Assembly: GCA_029252195.1 (NCBI GenBank)
Contig: JAQXBV010000039.1
Span: 1-62,044 of the forward strand
Reading direction: 5' to 3'
DNA length: 62,044 nt
From: Yoonia sp.
GTDB taxonomy: Bacteria; Pseudomonadota; Alphaproteobacteria; Rhodobacterales; Rhodobacteraceae
Shown here: in pieces, positions 26,306 through 35,549 of the stretch
How positions within the stretch are numbered: the stretch's first letter is position 1
How the letters are laid out: the number at the start of each line of letters is the position of its first letter
The notes under the pieces: model-generated
What the model was told of the DNA's origin: nothing
Database searches by the model: none
The model's input: the letters and a program-made list of their open reading frames with translations, nothing else
Position numbers and translations under genes: made by a program

Positions 26306-26824
26306 ATGATCACACGTCATCACAATACGCTGCTGTCGAAATCAACGGCGCTTTACTCGGACTGCGAGAAATACCGCTATGCCCTAACGCGCGTTTGGGA
26401 TGATCACGGCAAGCGCGTCCTTTTTGTCATGCTCAATCCGTCGACCGCGACCGAACTCCAAAACGACCCAACGGTCGAACGCTGTGAATGGCGCGCGCGC
26501 GCCTTGGGTTTTGGGGCGTTTCAGGTGACGAATATCTTTGCATGGCGCGACACGGATCCGCGCAATATGCGGGCGGCAAAGGACCCTACGGGGGATCTGA
26601 ATGACGAATTCATCCTGGAAGGTGCAAGCTGGGCCGATACGATTGTGGCGGCTTGGGGCACACATGGCGCATATCTGGGGCGGGGTGAGACCGTCGCCAA
26701 GTTGCTCCACCAGTCTGGCCGCCCACTCTATACGCTTGGTCTGACGAAAGATGGCCATCCGAAACACCCGCTTTACATCCCTTATAGCCAGCAACCGCAG
26801 CTTTGGCCGGATACATCCTGTTAA
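26306..26824 (+). CDS. DUF1643 domain protein
   Basis: A 172-residue cytosolic protein of the DUF1643 family. The signature VLFVMLNPSTATELQNDPTV is followed by RCEWRARALGFGAFQVTNIF and the later VAAWGTHGAYLGRG. Family function is unknown; it is found in many bacteria and in phages. It lies between the paired palindromic repeats and the RTX gene. ATG at 26306, with no strong ribosome site. Confidence 0.9.
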   Translation: MITRHHNTLLSKSTALYSDCEKYRYALTRVWDDHGKRVLFVMLNPSTATELQNDPTVERCEWRARALGFGAFQVTNIFAWRDTDPRNMRAAKDPTGDLNDEFILEGASWADTIVAAWGTHGAYLGRGETVAKLLHQSGRPLYTLGLTKDGHPKHPLYIPYSQQPQLWPDTSC

Positions 26825-26918
26825 CCACTTGTACGGAATTAACACATTCCACATAGGTATCGTGCTATGACGTGTCGCAAGTCTGGGCGGGGCGCCCATT
26901 TTAACGCGAAAGACGCCA

Positions 26919-27809
26919 ATGTTAGCGATTCTCGGACTATTTGGCTTGGCATTATCCGCTGTGATGATCACTGGCCAAGATTTTGATGAGGCGGACACGC
27001 CCGAAACCCCCGAGCCCGAGTTTGATCCTTCGGATGAGGAAGGTCAAAATGCGACCGCCAGTCTTGATGAATTGCTGGGTGAGCGGGGATCAGGTTTCAC
27101 CGATACATCTGACGATGACATCATCTACTTTGCCGGAGAGGCGGACGGTATTGTCACGACCGGCTCTGGCAATGATCTGATCGACGGTGAGGATGGTAAC
27201 GATACAATTGATTCCGGTGCTGGCAATGACGAGGTCCACGGTGGCCGTGGCGACGACGACCTCTATGGCAACGACGGCGATGACACCCTTTTTGGCCATG
27301 TTGGAGACGACATCATTTCTGGCGGTGCGGGTCGGGATGACTTGAACGGCGGTGATGGCAACGACCAGCTTGACGGGGGTGACGGAGATGACACCCTTCT
27401 GGGCAGCTTAGGCAATGACAGGTTGACGGGTGGCAATGGTGCGGATGCGCTGTTTGGCGGGTCAGGAGGCGATGTTCTGGATGGGCGCGATGACGATACT
27501 CTGGATTACCTGAACGGCGGCGCTGGCGATGATATGCTGATCGCCGGTATCGGAGATTATCTCAGCGGCGGCGACGGGGCCGATACTTTCGCGATGGAAG
27601 TTGATACAAGCGCTTATATCGACGATTTTGATATCGACGAAGACACGATCGAGGTTGCCTATGATGGCACTGGCCCCGAGCCCAAACTTTCGTTTTTCGA
27701 CACAGACGATGGTGTTGTTTTGATGGCTGATGAGACGACTGTCGCCACCTTTGCGGGCCTAACATCCCTTGACCTTGCCTCTGTGCCCGTGGTGCTTACC
27801 AGTGTTTGA
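26919..27809 (+). CDS. RTX-type calcium-binding repeat protein
   Basis: A 296-residue acidic protein with about a dozen nonapeptide repeats of the GGxGxDxUx kind ([49 protein letters not shown] and so on) at residues about 75-225. These bind calcium as a parallel beta-roll. The N-terminus has a hydrophobic stretch ([18 protein letters not shown]) that may be a membrane anchor rather than a cleaved signal. The last 70 residues are a non-repeat domain, as in type I secreted RTX proteins. No secretion genes are nearby. It separates truB from rpsO. Confidence 0.92.
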   Translation: MLAILGLFGLALSAVMITGQDFDEADTPETPEPEFDPSDEEGQNATASLDELLGERGSGFTDTSDDDIIYFAGEADGIVTTGSGNDLIDGEDGNDTIDSGAGNDEVHGGRGDDDLYGNDGDDTLFGHVGDDIISGGAGRDDLNGGDGNDQLDGGDGDDTLLGSLGNDRLTGGNGADALFGGSGGDVLDGRDDDTLDYLNGGAGDDMLIAGIGDYLSGGDGADTFAMEVDTSAYIDDFDIDEDTIEVAYDGTGPEPKLSFFDTDDGVVLMADETTVATFAGLTSLDLASVPVVLTSV

Positions 27810-27946
27810 TATAACACTTCCCTTTTTGGCGGAATTGACCTAGACGCAGCCATCCGCAAAAGGAATCTCCTTGGGCGGAGCCTCCACGGGCCTTGCTGGA
27901 CGACATCCCGGCTTGAGCCATTCACCCTTTAGACAAGGAGACCCCG

Positions 27947-28216
27947 ATGTCGATTACTGCTGAAGAAAAAACACGCATCATGAAAGAATTCGCGACCAAA
28001 GAGGGCGACACTGGTTCGGCCGAAGTACAGGTTGCTATTCTTTCCTCACGCATTGCAACGCTCACAGAGCACTTCAAAACCCACAAGAAAGACAACCACG
28101 GTCGTCGTGGCCTTTTGAAAATGGTTGCTTTGCGTCGCAAGCTTTTGGACTACGCACGCTCCAAGGATGAGGCTCGTTACCAGTCCTTGATCCAGCGTCT
28201 TGGTCTGCGTCGCTAA
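27947..28216 (+). CDS. rpsO: 30S ribosomal protein S15
   Basis: An 89-residue S15 of the usual length, which binds 16S rRNA in the platform of the small subunit. The pattern [20 protein letters not shown] and the end [18 protein letters not shown] are diagnostic. GGAGACCCCG precedes the ATG. A strong terminator follows. It is not followed by pnp, which is its usual partner. Confidence 0.99.
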   Translation: MSITAEEKTRIMKEFATKEGDTGSAEVQVAILSSRIATLTEHFKTHKKDNHGRRGLLKMVALRRKLLDYARSKDEARYQSLIQRLGLRR

Positions 28217-28238
28217 TTTCGCGACCTCCAGAATACGC

Positions 28239-28271
28239 AAACGCCCGCCAAATTGGCGGGCGTTTTTGTTT
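28239..28271 (+). terminator. Rho-independent terminator after rpsO
   Basis: An 11-base-pair stem AAACGCCCGCC/GGCGGGCGTTT with a 5-base loop and a T tract, 22 bases after the rpsO stop. Confidence 0.9.
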
Positions 28272-28359
28272 TGGCGGATGCCTTTGCGTCAGCCCCCTCG
28301 CTATTGACGCAACCCGTCACTATCTCAAGACCCTCAGTTAACCCCTCAAGGAACACCCC

Positions 28360-29340
28360 ATGCGCGCAGCTATCCACAACACTTTCGGCGATCCGGTTCA
28401 TGTGATGGAAGTGGCGGATGTCACCACACCCGACCCGAAGCCGGGTCAGGTTTTGGTCAAAACGATCATGTCGCCAATTCACAATCATGATCTTTGGACG
28501 GTGCGTGGGGACTATGGCTATAAGCCGGATTTGCCGGGCGCAATTGGCGGTTCCGAAGCCGTTGGCATGATCACGGATGTGGGCGCAGGCGTCGACGAAA
28601 ATTTGATCGGTCAGCGGATCGTCGCAGCAGGAGTGCACGGTACATGGGCTGAATATTTTGTCGCTCCCGCCGCAGGCGTCATGCCTTTGCCCCCGCAGAT
28701 TGCGGATGTGCTGGGCGCGCAATTGATTGCGATGCCGTTCAGCGCAATTGCTCTTTTGGAGACACTGAATCTGCAAGCTGGCGACTGGATCGTGCAGACT
28801 GCGGCCAATGGTGCCGTGGGCAAGATCATGGCTGTGCTGGCAAAGTCGCGCGGTTTGAATCTGCTCAACCTCGTGCGTCGGGCAGAGGCTGTGACAGAGT
28901 TGCACGCCTTGGGGATTGAAAATGTTGTTTCGACCGCTTCCCCCAACTGGAAACAACAGGCGCGAGCCATTTTGGGCACAGACGGCGCGCGTGCGGCGAT
29001 TGATTCTGTCGGAGGGCAGGTTGCGACAGATTTGACCGAATTGCTCAGTGACAAAGGCGAGCTGGTGATTTTTGGCACGGCGACAGGCGCGCCGCTCGCG
29101 CTTAACTCTGGCCTGATGATTTTCAAACACCTGACCGTGAAGGGCTTTTGGGCCTCAAAGGTTGGCGCGGAAATGTCCGATGATGTGCGCTTGCGCCTGA
29201 TGACGGAATTGGTCGGCTTGGCGATGACGGGGAAACTGGCCCTCAGCGATGGTGGTGTTTACCCCTTCGAAGATGTCAAATCTGCGGTCGCCGCCGCCGT
29301 GACGGCCGGCCGCGCAGGCAAGGTGATGTTGCGCCCTTAA
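28360..29340 (+). CDS. Zinc-binding-dehydrogenase-like MDR oxidoreductase
   Basis: A 326-residue medium-chain dehydrogenase/reductase of the quinone oxidoreductase/enoyl reductase branch. The N-terminal GroES-like part reads VLVKTIMSPIHNHDLWTVRG and the cofactor site is IVQTAANGAVGKIMAVLAKS. The zinc ligands of alcohol dehydrogenases are absent, so a zinc-free, NADPH-dependent reductase is likely. ATG at 28360. Its stop overlaps the stop of the convergent GNAT gene by 4 bases. Substrate unknown. Confidence 0.9.
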   Translation: MRAAIHNTFGDPVHVMEVADVTTPDPKPGQVLVKTIMSPIHNHDLWTVRGDYGYKPDLPGAIGGSEAVGMITDVGAGVDENLIGQRIVAAGVHGTWAEYFVAPAAGVMPLPPQIADVLGAQLIAMPFSAIALLETLNLQAGDWIVQTAANGAVGKIMAVLAKSRGLNLLNLVRRAEAVTELHALGIENVVSTASPNWKQQARAILGTDGARAAIDSVGGQVATDLTELLSDKGELVIFGTATGAPLALNSGLMIFKHLTVKGFWASKVGAEMSDDVRLRLMTELVGLAMTGKLALSDGGVYPFEDVKSAVAAAVTAGRAGKVMLRP

Positions 29341-29783
29341 ACGGGCAAGTCGTATGTCACCCACTTTGTGCGGGTTGACATGCGGTCATAAACGGCGCGG
29401 GCGCGGTAGTTGTCCTCGGCGGTGATCCACCGGATCACGGACCAGCCGCGCGTGGCGCCCTCTGCCTTCACGCCAGCAATCAGCGCGTCGGCAGCACCAA
29501 TTCCGCGCGCACCTGGCGAGACGAACAAATCGTCCAGAAAGCCCCCTGTCGTGGCCGAAAGGGGTCGCGCGAAGGGGCGGAAGTGGGTGATGCCGACAAC
29601 GGTGCCGTCTTCGGTGACGGCAACAAGGCCTTCACTTTGCGCCGTTTTGTCAAACAGCCAACGCCAGACCGTATCGCGCATTTCCGGCGTCTGGGTCACG
29701 CCGTAGAATTCGGCGTAGCCTTGGTAGAGCGTGTCCCATGCGGGGTGGTCGGCTTGGGTGACGGGGCGGACGGTAACGGTCAT
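29337..29783 (-). CDS. GNAT family N-acetyltransferase
   Basis: A 148-residue GCN5-related acetyltransferase. The acetyl-CoA loop is SPGARGIGAADALIAGV, and the following RGWSVIRWITAEDNYRARAV is the typical C-terminal part. It is the last gene of a five-gene minus-strand run and starts inside the stop of the aldolase gene (4 bases). Substrate is unknown; neighbours suggest an amino or hydantoin-derived compound, by context only. Confidence 0.88.
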   Translation of the reverse strand: MTVTVRPVTQADHPAWDTLYQGYAEFYGVTQTPEMRDTVWRWLFDKTAQSEGLVAVTEDGTVVGITHFRPFARPLSATTGGFLDDLFVSPGARGIGAADALIAGVKAEGATRGWSVIRWITAEDNYRARAVYDRMSTRTKWVTYDLPV

Positions 29784-30565
29784 TTTACGGGGGCTTTCAG
29801 GTTGGCTTTTACTTTGGCGATCATGGAGTCAGATGCCCGTGCCAGCAAGGCCGCATCAATGCCACCCGCCACAAAGGTGAACCCCTCATTGAGAAGCTCT
29901 GCTGCGAAATCAGGGTCGAGCACGAGCGTGCCGACGGGCACCCCCATCGCGATCAGTTTTTGCGCCGCAGGGCGGATCAGTGCCCAAACATCAGGGTGCA
30001 TCGTATTGCCCAAATGGCCTATGTCGGCGGCGATATCTGCGGGACCAAAGAAGATGCCAGAAACCCCAACAACAGCGCCGATTTCGGCGGCTTGGCTGAT
30101 GGCTTGTGCGGTTTCCAATTGCAGAATTACGGTCGTTTCCCGCGAGACGTTTTGAACGTAGTCGGTGACGCGTCCGAATTTGGTGGCCCGTGTTGCGCCA
30201 GAGACGCCCCGAACGCCATGCGGCGGATAACGTGTGGCGGCGACGGCCTTTTGGGCCTCTTGCACGGATTGAATCATCGGGATGACCAAACCTTCTGCCC
30301 CCAGATCAAGTATCCGCTTGATGGCCACCGTGTCGTTCCACTCTGGCCGCACAAGGGCTGTCGTTGCGGTCCCAGAGAAGGCTTGCAGTTGGCTCAGCAC
30401 GTTTTGGTAGTCACCGGGCGTGTGCTCCATATCGACCACAGCCCAGTCAAACCCCGCGTGGGCTACGACCTCTGCGGCATGTCCATCGGCGAGGGTCACC
30501 CAGATCCCGATCTGCTTTTCGCCCGCTGCAATGGCGTGGGTGAAGGTGTTGCGTGCGATTTTCAT
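29780..30565 (-). CDS. HpcH/HpaI family aldolase
   Basis: A 261-residue class II aldolase of the HpcH/HpaI fold (2-keto-3-deoxy-L-rhamnonate or 4-hydroxy-2-oxovalerate aldolase type), cleaving a 2-oxo-3-deoxy acid to pyruvate and an aldehyde. Motifs: DMEHTPGDY, TTALVRPEW, ILQLETAQ with the metal-binding Glu, and GIFFGPADIAADIG with the metal-binding Asp. It overlaps both neighbours by 4 bases, so it is translationally coupled to hydantoinase B and the GNAT gene. The role in the same pathway is inferred. Confidence 0.92.
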   Translation of the reverse strand: MKIARNTFTHAIAAGEKQIGIWVTLADGHAAEVVAHAGFDWAVVDMEHTPGDYQNVLSQLQAFSGTATTALVRPEWNDTVAIKRILDLGAEGLVIPMIQSVQEAQKAVAATRYPPHGVRGVSGATRATKFGRVTDYVQNVSRETTVILQLETAQAISQAAEIGAVVGVSGIFFGPADIAADIGHLGNTMHPDVWALIRPAAQKLIAMGVPVGTLVLDPDFAAELLNEGFTFVAGGIDAALLARASDSMIAKVKANLKAPVK

Positions 30566-32268
30566 AGGTCGATCCCTTTGTCGATGGCGTCTTGAACTGT
30601 GGCGATATCGGCGTCTGGCAAAGCATAGTCGCGCATGGCCGTCTCAAGCGAGATATACCCGCGCGCGAGGTCGCGCATAACGCTGGATTTGGCGCGCTCA
30701 GAAGCAGTGCCATAGCCCGCACCACCAGGGAAGGCCATGACGACCCGCCGCCCGTGGGCCACGAATTGCTTGCCCTTGCCGCGCATAACAGAACCATCGT
30801 CTTGCGCGATTGTTGTCGGCGCACCAGAGCCGCCGCCGCGCCGCCCGTGAGCCGGATGATTGACGCGATCGAACATCGCTTGGAAGTCGAATTCGTGACC
30901 TTCGCGCGCGCCGACCTCCATATATTGCCCCAGTCCGCCGCGCTGTTTGCCAGCGCCACCTGAATCGGGGCGCAGCTCCTTGCGCCAGATGATCACGGGG
31001 CCTGCGTGCTCGGTTGCCTCGACGGGCATGGTCATCACGCCAGAGGGAAAGGCAGTCGCGTTAAGGCCGTCATGATCGGGCCGCGCGCCCGAGCCGCCCG
31101 AATTGAAGGTCAGCACCTCTGAGCGCATAGTGCCTTCTGGGGCTGGCGCATCGGTGCGAGGACGCAATGACACTTGGAAATTGCAGAGGCATCCCGCCCC
31201 TTCCGCAGGGACCAAGCCGCCGACGATCTGGTCAAAGGCGTTGAACACCGCGTCAGGGACGAAGTGGCCGACAATGTGCCGCAAGGCGACGGGCGCGGGG
31301 TGCACCGCGTTGACAATCGTGTTGACGGGGGCCACGATTTCAAACGGCGCGAGCGAGGCGGCGTTATTGGGTATTTCGGGCGCAATCGCGACCTTGAGCG
31401 CATAGCAGGCATAGGCCTTGGCATAGACCAGCGGGCAGTTGATCCCTTTCTTGTCGATCCCGGAGGTGCCGGTGAAATCCGATATTATACGGTCGGCGTG
31501 GATCGTGACCTTGACCTGAAGTGTGATGGGCGTGTCAAAGCCGTCGACGGTCAGCGCGCCAGTCGCGGACGTGCGCGGGAGGGCGGCGATCCTTTCAAGC
31601 GTTGCACGGCGCGAGTTATCGAGGATGAAACCGGCGATGCCCGCGATGTCGGAGAGGGCGAATTCCTCCATCATCTCGACCAGCCGACGATGCCCGATCT
31701 CGTTGCAGGTGGCCAGCGCGTAGATGTCCCCGATCAATTGATCAGGTTCGCGCACGTTGCCGCGCAGCATCTTGACCAGCGTTTGATCAACGATGCCGCG
31801 ATCCGCGAATTTCATGATGGGCACATAGATGCCCTCTTCATAAACGCTCGCCCCGTCGGCCCCGAAACCGCGCCCGCCCACGTCAACGACATGGGCCGTG
31901 CAGGCGAAAAATCCGACCATTTGCCCGTGGTGAAACGACGGTGTTACGACGGTAAAGTCGTGCAGGTGGCCGGTCCCTTCCCAAGGGTCGTTGGTGATAT
32001 AGACGTCGCCCTCGTGGATGTTGTTGGGTCCAATGCGGCGGATGAAATGGGCGACGGCATCGGCCATGGCGTTCACGTGCCCGGGTGTGCCTGTGACCGC
32101 TTGCGCCAGCATCAGCCCTTGCGCGTTATAGACGCCAGCCGACAAATCGCCCGCCTCGCGCACGGAGGTAGAAAATGCGGTGCGCACGAGCGCTTGCGCC
32201 TGTTCCTCGACGATAGAAATCAGGCGGTTCCACATGACCTGATAGGCGACGTTTGAAACTTTGGTCAT
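30562..32268 (-). CDS. Hydantoinase B/oxoprolinase family protein
   Basis: A 568-residue HyuB-type subunit. With HyuA it forms an ATP-dependent enzyme opening a cyclic amide such as a hydantoin, 5-oxoproline or related lactam. Typical stretches are YITNDPWEGTGHLHDFTVV and VDVGGRGFGADG near the N-terminus, then NCPLVYAKAYACYALK. It is joined to HyuA by a 4-base ATGA overlap and to the aldolase likewise. Which ring substrate is used cannot be told; similar pairs include acetone carboxylase and N-methylhydantoinase relatives. Confidence 0.92.
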   Translation of the reverse strand: MTKVSNVAYQVMWNRLISIVEEQAQALVRTAFSTSVREAGDLSAGVYNAQGLMLAQAVTGTPGHVNAMADAVAHFIRRIGPNNIHEGDVYITNDPWEGTGHLHDFTVVTPSFHHGQMVGFFACTAHVVDVGGRGFGADGASVYEEGIYVPIMKFADRGIVDQTLVKMLRGNVREPDQLIGDIYALATCNEIGHRRLVEMMEEFALSDIAGIAGFILDNSRRATLERIAALPRTSATGALTVDGFDTPITLQVKVTIHADRIISDFTGTSGIDKKGINCPLVYAKAYACYALKVAIAPEIPNNAASLAPFEIVAPVNTIVNAVHPAPVALRHIVGHFVPDAVFNAFDQIVGGLVPAEGAGCLCNFQVSLRPRTDAPAPEGTMRSEVLTFNSGGSGARPDHDGLNATAFPSGVMTMPVEATEHAGPVIIWRKELRPDSGGAGKQRGGLGQYMEVGAREGHEFDFQAMFDRVNHPAHGRRGGGSGAPTTIAQDDGSVMRGKGKQFVAHGRRVVMAFPGGAGYGTASERAKSSVMRDLARGYISLETAMRDYALPDADIATVQDAIDKGIDL

Positions 32269-34352
32269 GCGGTGGCTCCTTTGCGGGTCACGTCAATTGT
32301 GCCGTCGGGTTGTGCGATGGCTTGCCGTGTTGACGGGAGGATGATCGTCGTCTCGTCCTCTGTGATGATCGCGGGGCCTTGCACGGTTTGACCCGTTTGC
32401 ATGTCGCCGCGCTGCACGATTTGCGCAGGTGTTGGGTGGCCCAGGCCTGCGTCGAAAATGTCGCGGCTGGCGGTGGATTGTGCAGGGTTGCCCGTTGCGG
32501 CGGTTACGATCCGCGCGACCTTTTCGGGTGGCGTTGTGGCATTGACCGACCAGACGGTGATCTCGATGTCCATGCCCGTGACGGTGCGGCCAAACAGCTT
32601 CGCATAATCCGTCTCAAAGAGCTGCTGGAAGGTCGCGGCGTTAGGGGTCATCGCTTGCGCCTCTGTCAACGCAATCGGGATTTCCCAGCCTTGCCCCGTG
32701 TAGCGCATGTAGACCTTGAATTCAGAAAGGATGTCGGATGCAGCATCGCAGGTTCGCACAAAGCCTTTGGCCTCTGTTTGCAGATCAGAGAGCAGTGATT
32801 TGATCACGTCGGGCTGGAAGTTGGACAGCTTCATATAGACAGAGCGGTTGGCCTCGAAGCTAAACGGTGCGCGCAAGAACCCGATGGCAGAGCCAACCCC
32901 CGCGCCCGTCGGCACCAGCAGGCGGTCAACGCCTAGTTTTTCGCAAAGCCGCCCTGCATGCAGAGGGGCCGCGCCCCCGAAAGCGATCATGGTGTATTCG
33001 GACAGGTCTTCGCCGTTTTCCACGGCATGCACGCGGGCGGCGTTGGCCATGTTTTCGTCCACGACCTCGGCCAGACCGAATGCGGCGGTTTGTGCGTCCA
33101 TGTCGAGGGTGTCGCCGAGAACTGTCAAAAGCGCCTTATTAGAGCCTGTTTTGTCAAGCTTGATCGTGCCGCCAGCGAAATTGTCAGGGTCGAGTTTTCC
33201 CAAAATCAGGTCGGCATCCGTCACCGCAGGCTTGTCGCCGCCGCGCCCGTAACAGGCCGGACCCGGCTCTGAACCCGCGCTTTCCGGGCCGACGCGGATT
33301 TGCCGCATCGCGTCGACATGGGCGAGCGAGCCGCCGCCCGCGCCGATCTCGACCATGTCGATCACAGGGATCGAAATCGGCATGCCCGACCCTTTTTTGA
33401 AGCGGTAAGTGCGGGCGACCTCGAACACGCGCGACGTCTTTGGCGTCTGGTTTTTGATCAGGCAAATTTTCGCGGTGGTGCCACCCATATCGAAGGATAG
33501 CACCTTATCCAGCCCATACCGCGCCGCGATATTGGCGGCGAAAACCGCGCCCCCAGCGGGGCCGGATTCGACCAAGCGGACGGGGAAATCAGCAGCGCTT
33601 TCAAGGCTGATAATGCCGCCACCAGAGTGCATCAGGAAGATCGGGCAATCGGCCCCCTCGTCGCGCAAACGCCCCTCAAGGCGGCTCAGGTAGGATTTCA
33701 TCAGCGGCTTGATATAGGCGTTGGCGACAACGGTATTAAAGCGCTCGTATTCGCGCATCTGTGGGCTGACTTCGGAGGAGATCGAGACCATCGCCGCGGG
33801 CATCATTTCGGCCAGCACATCGCGCACCATCTTTTCGTGGGTATCGTTCAGATAGGAATGTAGCAGACCAACCGCGACGCTCTCATAGCCTGCGGTTTTG
33901 ATCGTGGCGACCACGGCCTCAACCTCGGCACGGTCAAGCGGGATCAGGATGTTACCCTTGGCATCAACCCGTTCGGAAACCGTATACCGCATTTGGCGGG
34001 CGAGCAGGGGTTCGGGCAGGGTGAGGTTGAGATCATATTGCTCGAACCGCGACTCGGTGCGCATTTCGATGACATCGCGGAAACCTGCTGTGGTGATGAA
34101 CGCCGTTTTTGCACCACGCCTCTCGATCAATGCGTTGGTCGCAAGGGTCGTGCCGTGAATGATCTGGTCGATCTGCGCAGGCGTGATCCCCGCCTTGGCG
34201 CAGACCTGCCCCATCCCGTCGATGATCGCGTTTTCGGGAGCGGCGTAGGTCGTCAGCACCTTGGTCGAGAAGGAAGTGCCGCCCTTTTCCAGCACAACGT
34301 CAGTGAAGGTGCCGCCGATATCGACGCCGAGGCGGATGGAACTGGTTTTCAT
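32265..34352 (-). CDS. Hydantoinase A/oxoprolinase family protein
   Basis: A 695-residue HyuA-type subunit with an ASKHA-like ATP-binding fold. The opening SIRLGVDIGGTFTDVVLEKG and the stretches IIHGTTLATNALIERRG, FLMHSGGGI and LSFDMGGTTAK are diagnostic. It should phosphorylate the ring carbonyl for opening by HyuB. I use the ATG at 34352, which has AAAGGGATCACAC before it; the frame is open to 34400. LysR lies 64 bases upstream in the same direction, so the regulator and operon may share a transcript. Confidence 0.93.
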   Translation of the reverse strand: MKTSSIRLGVDIGGTFTDVVLEKGGTSFSTKVLTTYAAPENAIIDGMGQVCAKAGITPAQIDQIIHGTTLATNALIERRGAKTAFITTAGFRDVIEMRTESRFEQYDLNLTLPEPLLARQMRYTVSERVDAKGNILIPLDRAEVEAVVATIKTAGYESVAVGLLHSYLNDTHEKMVRDVLAEMMPAAMVSISSEVSPQMREYERFNTVVANAYIKPLMKSYLSRLEGRLRDEGADCPIFLMHSGGGIISLESAADFPVRLVESGPAGGAVFAANIAARYGLDKVLSFDMGGTTAKICLIKNQTPKTSRVFEVARTYRFKKGSGMPISIPVIDMVEIGAGGGSLAHVDAMRQIRVGPESAGSEPGPACYGRGGDKPAVTDADLILGKLDPDNFAGGTIKLDKTGSNKALLTVLGDTLDMDAQTAAFGLAEVVDENMANAARVHAVENGEDLSEYTMIAFGGAAPLHAGRLCEKLGVDRLLVPTGAGVGSAIGFLRAPFSFEANRSVYMKLSNFQPDVIKSLLSDLQTEAKGFVRTCDAASDILSEFKVYMRYTGQGWEIPIALTEAQAMTPNAATFQQLFETDYAKLFGRTVTGMDIEITVWSVNATTPPEKVARIVTAATGNPAQSTASRDIFDAGLGHPTPAQIVQRGDMQTGQTVQGPAIITEDETTIILPSTRQAIAQPDGTIDVTRKGATA

Positions 34353-34416
34353 GTGTGATCCCTTTGTTTGGCGCGATGATAGGCTGCGCCAAGGGATCAA
34401 TACAAATTATTCTTAT

Positions 34417-35304
34417 TTATGGCACTGAACGTGAAATGTGATCAGCGGCAACCTCTGCTGCGATCAGGGCGGCGGCCTGCACCGTCGCGCTCGCCTTGTC
34501 TTTTTGGAACCGGGCGGCGAATTGCAGCGGGCTGGGCAGCCAATCCATCGGCAGGGCCACAAGCGCCCCGCTGTCGATGTGCTCCTGCGCCATGATCTGC
34601 GGCAGCACCGCGATGCCCATCCCGTCGAGGACCATGTGCAGGCTCGACATGAGAGCGTTGGACGGAACGATCCGCGCCCGATCCCCCAATCTTTCGCGCA
34701 GCTCGGAATAGGCCACAGTGCCGCGCGCGTGGGTCAGGATCGGCAGGGCGTGCAGGTCGATCGGCTTGGCTGCGATGTCCGGGGCGGCGACCCATCCGAA
34801 AGGATAGGCGCCGAGGGCGATTTCGCCTGTCGCCTGTGTGCTGAAGGGCGCAGTTTGAATGGTAAGGTCGAGCGTATTATTGGCCAGTTCCTTATCGAGG
34901 TTGCGCGATAGATCAACGGTCAACTCTATGGAAACATTGGGAAATGCATCTGACACCCGCCGCATGAATTCGCGTAGCCATGTATATGCCACCAATTCCG
35001 TAGCGCCGAGCCGGATCCGGTCTGTATGCAGATCGGGCCGTCCGGCGATGTTTACGAGGGCATCGGCATTTTGCAGAACAACGCGGGCTTGGGCGACGAT
35101 TTCGACGCCCTTTGGCGTCAATCGCACCGACCCGGTATCGCGCTGCATCAAAGACAACCCTAGCGTCTTTTCCAGCCCCGCGATCCGCGAAGAGATGTTG
35201 GGTTGTGTCGTGTTCAAATGTGCGGCGGCTTTGCGAAAACTGCCAAGGTCCGCGACCCAGATCAGCGCTTCGAGCTGCTTGAGGGTGAAGGTGCTGCCGA
35301 TCAT
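34417..35304 (-). CDS. LysR family transcriptional regulator
   Basis: A 295-residue LysR regulator: winged HTH in the first 65 residues (TLKQLEALIWVADLGSFRKA, then TTQPNISSRIAGLEKTLG) and an effector-binding domain after residue 90. Its ATG directly follows the stop of the DUF1674 gene (TAGATG, no gap). It probably controls the hydantoinase operon downstream in the same direction; that is unusual only in that LysR genes are more often divergent from targets. Effector unknown. Confidence 0.93.
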   Translation of the reverse strand: MIGSTFTLKQLEALIWVADLGSFRKAAAHLNTTQPNISSRIAGLEKTLGLSLMQRDTGSVRLTPKGVEIVAQARVVLQNADALVNIAGRPDLHTDRIRLGATELVAYTWLREFMRRVSDAFPNVSIELTVDLSRNLDKELANNTLDLTIQTAPFSTQATGEIALGAYPFGWVAAPDIAAKPIDLHALPILTHARGTVAYSELRERLGDRARIVPSNALMSSLHMVLDGMGIAVLPQIMAQEHIDSGALVALPMDWLPSPLQFAARFQKDKASATVQAAALIAAEVAADHISRSVP

Positions 35305-35481
35305 CTAAAAATCGACCGCGATTCCTTTTTTTTCCCAATCGCCGAAGCGCACGGGTTCGGGGCCTTTGCGTCCGCCTAGCTCGGTCGGCAGTTCCAATTC
35401 GCCCGCCTCACGACGGCGCGCTTCGACCTCGGCCAAGGCGCGTTTGGCGGCTTCGGGTAAATCGGCGGATTTATCTGTCAT
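35305..35481 (-). CDS. DUF1674 protein (SDHAF4-like)
   Basis: A 58-residue protein of the DUF1674 family, related to succinate dehydrogenase assembly factor 4. The C-terminal signature RKGPEPVRFGDWEKKGIAVDF-type block is present (positions 38-58; GDWE, DF end). The ATG at 35481 has AGGAC upstream; an in-frame extension to 35571 overlaps rsmB and is not real. By family, it binds flavinylated SdhA; no sdh genes are in the window. It is divergent from rsmB. Confidence 0.88.
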   Translation of the reverse strand: MTDKSADLPEAAKRALAEVEARRREAGELELPTELGGRKGPEPVRFGDWEKKGIAVDF

Positions 35482-35549
35482 CGGGCCTGTCCTTGTAGCA
35501 TTCTGTCCTTTGATATACTCGGCATACAAACGAAAACAAGGGAACTCAC

